Assembly (NCBI GenBank): GCA_037383845.1
Contig: JARRON010000037.1
Coordinates: forward strand, 1 to 39,434
Direction of reading: 5' to 3'
From: JARRON01 sp037383845
GTDB lineage: Bacteria > Pseudomonadota > Gammaproteobacteria > Steroidobacterales > XN24
DNA length: 39,434 nucleotides
Below, piece after piece: positions 1 to 6,178 of the stretch (positions are counted from its first letter, which is position 1; the number at the start of each line of letters is the position of its first letter). The notes beneath the pieces are model-generated. The model was not told the origin of the DNA, did no database searches, and was given only the letters and a program-made list of their open reading frames with translations. Both the position numbers and the translations under genes were made by a program.

Positions 1-786
1 CTCCACCAGGCGACGGATAGTGCACCGGAAGATTGATAGATAAACAGGAACGAAGCGCAAGAGGTAATTGACCAGTCTCACGTCGGCCTCGGTGAACCGG
101 TCCCCACAGAGGTAGCGTGATCCCGAGAGGATGCGCTCGACCCTGTCCAGGCCCTCGAAAACCGACTGGACCGCCTCGCTGTAGGCGGCCTGCTTCTGGG
201 CGAAGCCGGCCCGGTAGACACCGTTGTTGATCTTCGGGTAGATCCAGTCGTTGAGTTCGTCGATCCGATCCCGCAGGTCCTCGGGATACAGGTCGAGTCC
301 CGGGTTGCCGGCAAGCGCCTGGAACTCCGAATTCAGCATCCGGATGATCTCGGCGGACTCGTTGTTCACGATCTGCCCGGTCTGCTTGTCGTAAAGCACC
401 GGCACGGTGACCGTGCCGTCGAAGTCCGGGGCCGACTTGGTGTAGACCTCCCTGAGCAGGTCGAACCCGTGCACAGAATCTCCCGTCGCGCCATCGAGCT
501 GCTGCTGGAAGGTCCATCCGTCGGACCCCAGCAGATGGTCCACCACGTCGAAGGAGATAACCTCCTGCAGCCCTTTCAGCGCCCGCGTGATGAGCGTGCG
601 ATGGGCCCACGGGCAGGCGTAGGACACGTACAGGTGATAGCGCCCGGCTTCTGCCGGATAAGGCGAGCTGCCGTCGGCACGGATCCGGTCCCGGAAAGTC
701 GTGGCTTTCCTGACGAACTCCCCGGAATCGTTGATCTGGCGGTCCCAGGTGTTGCCTGCGCCCTGCCTGCTTTTCGATTCAGTCAT
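1..786 (-). CDS. yqjG: Glutathionyl-hydroquinone reductase (YqjG/ECM4-type GST), 3' end cut by window edge
   Basis: The frame is open from an ATG at 786 to the window edge (262 codons; the family is usually about 310-330 residues, so the last part is missing). Residues 46-63 contain the family signature around YVSYACPWAHRTLI, with the catalytic cysteine at C58 in the CPWAH motif. The thioredoxin-like N-domain is followed by a helical GST C-domain including NDWIYPKINNGVYRAGFAQ and, near the edge, a TEADVRLVNYLLRF helix. The family reduces glutathionyl-hydroquinones in the cytosol, releasing glutathione. The start is supported by AGGAG seven bases upstream. It lies 73 bp downstream of the DUF5996 gene on the same strand and may be cotranscribed. 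Family assignment is strong; the physiological substrate is not visible. Confidence 0.9.
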   Translation of the reverse strand, partial: MTESKSRQGAGNTWDRQINDSGEFVRKATTFRDRIRADGSSPYPAEAGRYHLYVSYACPWAHRTLITRALKGLQEVISFDVVDHLLGSDGWTFQQQLDGATGDSVHGFDLLREVYTKSAPDFDGTVTVPVLYDKQTGQIVNNESAEIIRMLNSEFQALAGNPGLDLYPEDLRDRIDELNDWIYPKINNGVYRAGFAQKQAAYSEAVQSVFEGLDRVERILSGSRYLCGDRFTEADVRLVNYLLRFVPVYLSIFRCTIRRLVE

Positions 787-859
787 GAATGCTCCTGCCA
801 GTCGAATACGCCCGCCGGTTTCGCAGCTGGCGGGGTTGTGGGGACAGCCCGCCCCGTGC

Positions 860-1789
860 CTAGCGGGGAAGATCGCCCATCTCGAGAGCCGCCCGGTCCC
901 AGGCGGCGGCATCGGCGGCAGCCTCGTAGGTGCTCTGCAGAAATGCCATGAGCGCCTCTTCGGGGCTGGCCGAGCGCCGGACCTCCTCGTAGCGGAGCAC
1001 GAACTCACCGAGCTCGTCGTTCCAGGCCGCTGCTCCCGGAAGTACTTTCGTCTCCGCCAGGCCTTTTGGAGTCGGATAGGCATAGGAATAGAAAATCGGT
1101 TCCGGGAACGCCTCCCCACCGGGCCAGAAGCCGGCGCTGCTGACCTCGTGGGAATAGGCCTCCTGCATGACCCAGAGCGGAATGTTGGGGTAGCCGCCCG
1201 GATGGGGCGGCGCGGGCCGCCCGGAAAAGCGGGTGACCGCCAGGTCGAAGCTGCCCCAGAAGAAGTGCGACGGGCTCGCCTTGCCCAGGAAACGGGCACG
1301 GAAAGCCCTGAACACCCGGTCGATGCTGGACAGTCCGGTCCAGAAACGGCGCACCGCTTCGGGGTCGTACTGGGCGTGGACCGTGTCCTCGGAGAACGGC
1401 ACAGCATCCGGTATCTCGTTCGGGCGGGGATGGATGGCCACCGCCAGATCGAGATACTTCAGGGCGTCCACGACCTCGGAATAGAAATCAGCCGTTGTGC
1501 GGGGCTCCAGCGACACGGACCGCCGGCCGCCGTCGGACGTGCGGAAAACCAGCTCGTGCGCGTGGAAATCGAATTCCGCGTCGAATGTGCGATATCCGCG
1601 GGACACGGTGCCCGTGGAGAGCCCGACGGGTGTGACGTAGAAGGTGGCGTGCCAGGAATGGTTCAGCCAGGGCGAACAGGCCAGGCGAATCTTGCCGACA
1701 ACCTGGGTCCACAGGTGCAATGTGGCCAGGGTGTCCGCCCAGGGCTCATAGGGAATTGCCGGCCACGCACTATCCTTCGACTCAGGCAT
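860..1789 (-). CDS. DUF5996 family protein
   Basis: A 309-residue soluble protein without signal peptide or membrane span. It has the features I associate with DUF5996: an N-terminal WPAIPYEPWADTLATLHLW segment, a central SPSHFFWGSFDLAVTRFSG motif (about residues 172-190) and a C-terminal AFLQSTYEAAADAAAWDR helix. The biochemical function of this family is not known to me. The ATG at 1789 is preceded by GGAGG and GGGA, either of which could serve as ribosome binding site. It sits between the response regulator upstream and the YqjG-like gene downstream, all on the minus strand, but a 26-bp palindrome separates it from the response regulator. Nothing looks broken. Confidence 0.8.
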   Translation of the reverse strand: MPESKDSAWPAIPYEPWADTLATLHLWTQVVGKIRLACSPWLNHSWHATFYVTPVGLSTGTVSRGYRTFDAEFDFHAHELVFRTSDGGRRSVSLEPRTTADFYSEVVDALKYLDLAVAIHPRPNEIPDAVPFSEDTVHAQYDPEAVRRFWTGLSSIDRVFRAFRARFLGKASPSHFFWGSFDLAVTRFSGRPAPPHPGGYPNIPLWVMQEAYSHEVSSAGFWPGGEAFPEPIFYSYAYPTPKGLAETKVLPGAAAWNDELGEFVLRYEEVRRSASPEEALMAFLQSTYEAAADAAAWDRAALEMGDLPR

Positions 1790-1891
1790 ACGAATCCCGC
1801 CTCCGTCCGATCAGCATGAAACGAGGTTCGAGCCGGGTCCCGGATGTGGTTTCGCGGCAGACGGTTCCGGGCCCGGACCTTCTGCAATGGT

Positions 1892-1917
1892 GGCCGGCGC
1901 CGGATCCGGCGCCGGCC
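1892..1917. repeat. Perfect 26-bp GC-rich palindrome, possible terminator hairpin
   Basis: The two 13-base halves (GGCCGGCGCCGGA and its exact reverse complement) meet without a spacer. As RNA it can fold into an 11-bp stem with a GATC tetraloop. It lies just downstream of the response-regulator stop codon on the minus strand, where a terminator would be expected, but no T-run follows it. It could instead be a dyad binding site. Confidence 0.5.
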
Positions 1918-1927
1918 CACGAGGGAC

Positions 1928-3316
1928 TCATGAGCCTTCAGGGACGAGGACAAACTCGATCCGGTTGTTGCGACGCGCTACCTGATTCCATTCACCGGCG
2001 GTCTGCATCCCCGGCGGGAACTGCACTCGACGCTGCGTGGAGGCCCGGTCGTGGGCCACCACTTCCACGTCAATGCCCGACCCGTTCACCAGCGGCGACG
2101 TGGCCAGGAAGTTGGCGAAGGCCACGGACTGCCGGTCGCTCACCAGGCTGGAGGTTTCCAGCGGATGGCCGAGGAAATCGCAGCCCTCCAGGGGCATGGA
2201 AGGGTCGGGGAGCATGTAGCCGCCCGCACCGTCGTTCACCAGGCAGAACTCGCCCAGGTGGGACTCCATCCGGACGGTGCCCCGGAACCCGACAGCCGCA
2301 AGCTGGCTGAGGAGTTCCTGCAGAAGCTCCTGGCGCCGGCCCCCGAAGGCGGGCTCGCCGAAAGGCACGACGGCGCCCTCGTTGAGGGCCCAGCCCACCG
2401 CGGACAGCAGGGCCCGGTACCGGGCGTCGGACTGCACCTGCTGGTCCGTCAGGGAAGACACCAGGTCCGAGGCCTCAGACCGGGCCGCCATGACCTGCTG
2501 CTGGGCCGCCGCCGCCAGGCGGGCGTTCTCGGCCAGCGCCGCGTCCCTCTCTGCCCGCACGTCGAGAAACCTGAACAACAGGAACAGCGTTGGCACGATG
2601 AGCAACAGCGCAAGACCCACCACGGCACCGGTGCTCACGCCGGGCTCCTTCGGCGGCGGCGCCGGGGGCTCCATATGCCCCAGCTCGGCCTTCTGCCTCT
2701 CGAAGATCTCCTGGGCCACCCGGCGGGCGAACTCGTGGTGACTCCTCAGGATGTCTGAACGAAGCTCCACGTGCTGGTCCTGGAGGATGCGCGATACCAG
2801 CGCCTGCACCGACATCCCGATGGCCTGCTGGTCGAGCTGCCGGTCGATGTCCTCTTCCGCCAGCTCCCGCTGCCGGTCTTCATGCCGCCGGTTCTGGGCA
2901 GCCCTGGGCGGAGGCGGCTTGTCAGCGCTCTTGCCGCGCCGTTCCTTCACCAGGCCCAGCTTCAGCAGCATCTCGAACAGCACGCCGGGCTGGACCTGCT
3001 TCGGCAGCACACCCACCGCACCCAGGGCGCGGGCCTGCCCCACGTACACCTCGCCTTCCCGGGCGGTGTACATCATGACCGGGATCATCGCGGTTCGCGG
3101 GTCCGCCTTGATGGCCGAGACCGCTTCCAGCCCGGTCATTCCGGGCATGGTGTGATCCATGAAGATCACGTCCACCGCGTGGGACTTCAGGAACTCTATG
3201 GCGTCTTCGCCGGACTCGGCGAAATCCACGATGAGGTCGTGCTTCTCCAGCAGCGTCTTCAGCGCAAGGCGAGCAGCCCTGGAATCGTCTACGACCAGCG
3301 CGCGCTTGAAGGACAT
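1928..3316 (-). CDS. Membrane-anchored response regulator: CheY-like receiver, TM helix, OmpA-like C-terminal domain
   Basis: The 462-residue protein starts with a CheY-like receiver (about 1-122): acidic pair D10/D11, phosphoacceptor D54 in FMDHTMPGMTG, T84, and K106 in VLPKQV. A charged helical linker (125-225) leads to one membrane segment at about 231-250 (AVVGLALLLIVPTLFLLFRF), then a coiled-coil-like stretch (255-300). The last 150 residues resemble a degenerate OmpA/MotB domain, ending with SDRQSVAFANFL and NNRIEFVLVP, which match the RAxxVxxYL and NRRVEF elements of that fold; the usual GHTD motif is not there. With one span the receiver would be cytosolic and the C-domain periplasmic. 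GGAGGAGG precedes the ATG at 3316. The receiver is certain; the OmpA-like call is tentative. No histidine kinase lies next to it. Confidence 0.8.
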   Translation of the reverse strand: MSFKRALVVDDSRAARLALKTLLEKHDLIVDFAESGEDAIEFLKSHAVDVIFMDHTMPGMTGLEAVSAIKADPRTAMIPVMMYTAREGEVYVGQARALGAVGVLPKQVQPGVLFEMLLKLGLVKERRGKSADKPPPPRAAQNRRHEDRQRELAEEDIDRQLDQQAIGMSVQALVSRILQDQHVELRSDILRSHHEFARRVAQEIFERQKAELGHMEPPAPPPKEPGVSTGAVVGLALLLIVPTLFLLFRFLDVRAERDAALAENARLAAAAQQQVMAARSEASDLVSSLTDQQVQSDARYRALLSAVGWALNEGAVVPFGEPAFGGRRQELLQELLSQLAAVGFRGTVRMESHLGEFCLVNDGAGGYMLPDPSMPLEGCDFLGHPLETSSLVSDRQSVAFANFLATSPLVNGSGIDVEVVAHDRASTQRRVQFPPGMQTAGEWNQVARRNNRIEFVLVPEGS

Positions 3317-3488
3317 GTGGCGCCTCCTCCCCTGCGGGCAGTGTAGCCGAGTTTGGCTACCGGGTGGCGGGTTGAACGCCCTCGCCGGCCACCCGGCCGC
3401 ATGCAGCGGAAGCGCCCGTGGGATAGTCTGACGCTGCCCGTGCCGTCATATCCGGCAGGTCTCCGAATTGACTGACCTGGAGCAACCA

Positions 3489-3995
3489 ATGCGAACGAGC
3501 CTGTTAACGGTCGCTGGCGTTCTCACCCTGGCGGCAGTCGCCCCGGCGGCCAGCCACGACATCGTCCGGCGGGTTGCACCCGAGTTTCCCGTCGCCAGCA
3601 GCGTGCGGGTGCCCGCCGGGGCGGAGCTGGTGTTCGTCAGCGGCATGGTCGCCGATGCGGCCGACCCCTCGGCGCCTCCCGGCACGCCGGCGCGTTTCGG
3701 CGACACCGCCGCCCAGGCGCGGAGCGTGCTGGGGAAGATCCGGGACGAGCTCCGCGCATCGGGTCTCTCCATGTCGGACATCGTCAAGATGACGGTCTAC
3801 GTGGCAGGCGACCCGGCCCGCGGCGGCGCCGTGGATTTCATGGGCCTGATGTCGGCTTACGTCGAGTACTTCGGCACCGACGGTGCCGCGCTGCCCGCGG
3901 CCCGGACCACGGTGCAGGTACCCGCACTGCGGCTGCCCGGGGCCCTCGTGGAGATCGAGGTCATCGCCGCCCGCCAGCCCGAGCACGACCACTGA
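3489..3995 (+). CDS. Exported RidA/YjgF/UK114-family protein
   Basis: The 168-residue protein has a signal peptide (MRTSLLTVAGVLTLAAVAPA, about residues 1-20) followed by a RidA fold: VFVSGMVADA (49-58), DTAAQARSVLGKIRDEL (72-88), DIVKMTVYVAG (98-108) and the C-terminal PAARTTVQVPAL and VEIEVIAAR strands. The arginine that binds the carboxylate of imine substrates in RidA proteins corresponds to R139, and the following glutamate to E155. Typical RidA proteins are cytosolic deaminases of reactive enamines/imines; here the enzyme would act in the periplasm, on an unknown substrate. I chose the ATG at 3489 over an in-frame TTG at 3468 because GGAG lies six bases upstream and the signal peptide then begins correctly. 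A perfect hairpin follows the stop. Confidence 0.85.
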   Translation: MRTSLLTVAGVLTLAAVAPAASHDIVRRVAPEFPVASSVRVPAGAELVFVSGMVADAADPSAPPGTPARFGDTAAQARSVLGKIRDELRASGLSMSDIVKMTVYVAGDPARGGAVDFMGLMSAYVEYFGTDGAALPAARTTVQVPALRLPGALVEIEVIAARQPEHDH

Positions 3996-3996
3996 A

Positions 3997-4020
3997 CAGG
4001 CGGGCCCGGAGGCCCGCCTG
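3997..4020. terminator. Perfect 10-bp hairpin between convergent genes
   Basis: CAGGCGGGCC, a CGGA loop and the exact reverse complement begin two bases after the RidA-like stop codon and 40 bp from the stop of the convergent ceramidase-like gene. The stem is strong but neither side has a T-run, so it may act as a bidirectional, possibly Rho-assisted, terminator. Confidence 0.55.
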
Positions 4021-4060
4021 GCGCTGCCGGCGCTGCCGGATGACGGTCCCGCCGGAGCAC

Positions 4061-6013
4061 TTACGGCAGGTCGCCCGGGGGCAGGTAATCCTGCCACCAG
4101 CCTGGGAACGCCGGGTTCACCTCCGTGGGATCATCATTCCCCGTGATCTCGGCCACGGCGCCCATCATGTCCTCCACCAGGTCCCAGCCCGCGGAGTTCG
4201 TCTCCTCGTAATGCCCGTCCGCCTCGTCCAGCGCCTGGCCGTAGCGGCAGCTGCCGGCAACGATTTCGGCAATTTCGGCCGAGGGATAGCCCGCCAGCAG
4301 GGAGGGGTCCTCGGTAATGGCCTTGCACGTCGAGCCGGCAATGGCATCGGGGAACTCGATGACCCCGATGGAGTTCAGCACCGCGCAGGTGCCGGGGCCG
4401 GCAAACGCGTCGGCGATGCAGAACACCCGATAGTTGGACAGCGGAACGAAATATCCCAGCTGATCGCTGCCCAGCCCGATGGTCCACTTGTAGGGGTCGG
4501 CCATGCGGTTACGGGCGTAGCCTGGAATGGTGTACTCGGCGCCGAAGGCGTGACGACCGATGGGTTCCTCGTACCAGTCTTCCGGGGTCGCGCGGAACCC
4601 GGCGGGCAGGCCGATGGTGAGTTCACTGGGGATCTCCCCGGGCATGAACATCATCCCGACGGGCCCGACCCGGACGTATTCCACGGCGCTTTGCAGGTGG
4701 TTGCCCAGCCGGAAGGGCGTGCCCAGGAGAGGATCCGTACCGCTCTGCGCGCCGTCCGGCTCACAGGTCTCGGCATTCTTCGGCCCCGTCATCCTGGTCC
4801 TGCCGGTCGCGGGATCGACGACCAGGAGCACCCGGAAGCCGAAGTTGCTTAGGTAAGTGTAGAAAGGCTCGACGCTGTAGGAAACCCGGGGCTCGGTGAT
4901 TTTCTCGGTGGTCTCCAGCAGGCGCATGGTGGCCGCTGCCAGTTGCTCACCAATTACCGCTGTGCGGCGGAAGTTCCGCTGGCGGTAGTCGGTTCCCCCA
5001 CCCGGTGCCTCGGCGCCGGCCGGTGCCCGGAGCTGGTTCCCCAGCGGATGGGTTTCGGTGACCTCCCAGACGTCCGAGCCGCCGGGACCGATCAGCACAC
5101 CGAGGGCCCCGTTCAGGAACACGACTTCCCCACCGTAGGCCGCGTTGAGGTCCTCCCGGAGAATGCCGGGGAAGTCCGCGGTGAAATAGCGGCCCTCGGC
5201 CGTGCAGTCGCTGCCGGTCAGCCCCAGCTCGGCACAATCCTCTGCGATCACCTCGTAGGGCGGCTCCCAGCCAAGGGTGCCTTCCGGGTGATTGTTCCAC
5301 TGCACCAGGGTGGCGATGGTCTCGCCACGGGTGTCCACCGCCTGCATGACGTTCAGGTTGGGATCGAAGATCTGCGGGTCCGTGCCGTCGTTCATACCGA
5401 ACCAGTGCTGCCCTGCGGCCACGTAAAGCCTCGCCGGGCGCCGGGTCTTCACCGCCTCGACGATGGCCTCCGCCACCTGGTCGGACATCTGCTCGTACCA
5501 CTGGTGGTTGACGTCGAAGGCGGTATCCGGACCGTGGTGGTTATGGGAGGCGGTGACGACGACCCGCAGCTTCTTCGCAATCCCCGGCGGGAGCTGCGCC
5601 GCGGCTTTCGCCCGCATGGCGTCGCCGTCGGTCCTGAAGACCATGTAGAGGTCCGTGGCCACGATGACGACGATCTCCGGGCTGCGGGGATCCTCGATGG
5701 CCACCGCCGTCGCCCGAACGTCGTCCCTGACCCAGTAGGACACGGATTCGCCGTTGCCCACGGCGATGCGGCCCGCATCCCACGCGGGCACCAGGATACC
5801 GGGGTCATAGGGATCTTCGCGGGCCGGGAAGCCTTCCTGAAGATAATCGTAGCCGCCGTCCACCCGCGGCAGGACGCTTCGGGATGCCGCCCCAACCAGC
5901 ACGTTGCCCTGGCCCGGCGCCGCCTTGCCGTTCTGCCCCGGTCGCGCATCCGCTGCCCCTGATGCCAGCACCAGCGCCAGCGCAACACAACAGAAAATGC
6001 TTCGCTGCAGCAT
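4061..6013 (-). CDS. Secreted neutral/alkaline ceramidase-like hydrolase
   Basis: The 650-residue protein begins with a clear signal peptide (residues 1-23, ending ASGAADA). The mature part resembles the N-terminal catalytic domain of neutral/alkaline non-lysosomal ceramidases: GAASRSVLPRVDG near the N-terminus, a DLYMVFR strand, a histidine-rich TASHNHHGPD motif (154-163, H157/H159/H160; compare the THTHSGPG zinc motif of ceramidases) and WNNHPEGTLG (239-248) where the family has an NxxVHP-like segment. Such enzymes are zinc amidases that cleave N-acyl sphingosines. Here the motifs are variant, so the substrate may be another amide or ester. The ATG at 6013 follows a GA/GG-rich Shine-Dalgarno. 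It lies 165 bp downstream of the TonB receptor on the same strand and shares an upstream element with it, suggesting joint use of an external substrate. Confidence 0.75.
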   Translation of the reverse strand: MLQRSIFCCVALALVLASGAADARPGQNGKAAPGQGNVLVGAASRSVLPRVDGGYDYLQEGFPAREDPYDPGILVPAWDAGRIAVGNGESVSYWVRDDVRATAVAIEDPRSPEIVVIVATDLYMVFRTDGDAMRAKAAAQLPPGIAKKLRVVVTASHNHHGPDTAFDVNHQWYEQMSDQVAEAIVEAVKTRRPARLYVAAGQHWFGMNDGTDPQIFDPNLNVMQAVDTRGETIATLVQWNNHPEGTLGWEPPYEVIAEDCAELGLTGSDCTAEGRYFTADFPGILREDLNAAYGGEVVFLNGALGVLIGPGGSDVWEVTETHPLGNQLRAPAGAEAPGGGTDYRQRNFRRTAVIGEQLAAATMRLLETTEKITEPRVSYSVEPFYTYLSNFGFRVLLVVDPATGRTRMTGPKNAETCEPDGAQSGTDPLLGTPFRLGNHLQSAVEYVRVGPVGMMFMPGEIPSELTIGLPAGFRATPEDWYEEPIGRHAFGAEYTIPGYARNRMADPYKWTIGLGSDQLGYFVPLSNYRVFCIADAFAGPGTCAVLNSIGVIEFPDAIAGSTCKAITEDPSLLAGYPSAEIAEIVAGSCRYGQALDEADGHYEETNSAGWDLVEDMMGAVAEITGNDDPTEVNPAFPGWWQDYLPPGDLP

Positions 6014-6070
6014 GACTCCCCCTCCCTCGAAGACACTCGTTCGTTTTGTCCGAAAGAACGTGCTCCGGCG

Positions 6071-6089
6071 GTCGCGGGAGTGTCAAGAC
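6071..6089 (-). promoter_or_regulatory. TTGACACTCC element upstream of the ceramidase-like gene
   Basis: On the minus strand this segment reads TTGACACTCCCGCGAC and lies about 68 bases before the ATG at 6013. TTGACA is a perfect sigma70 -35 hexamer, but no good -10 sits 17 bases further (GCACGT). Nearly the same segment, TTGACACTCCGCGAA, occurs upstream of the TonB receptor, so it may be a shared -35 or activator site. Confidence 0.4.
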
Positions 6090-6178
6090 GCAGTGCAACG
6101 TCGCAGCTGCACCGCAGGCACGGCAAGAACGGCCCGGAATCCCGGCTCCGCGGCCGGGCCGCGCGGCGCTGCGCCGCT

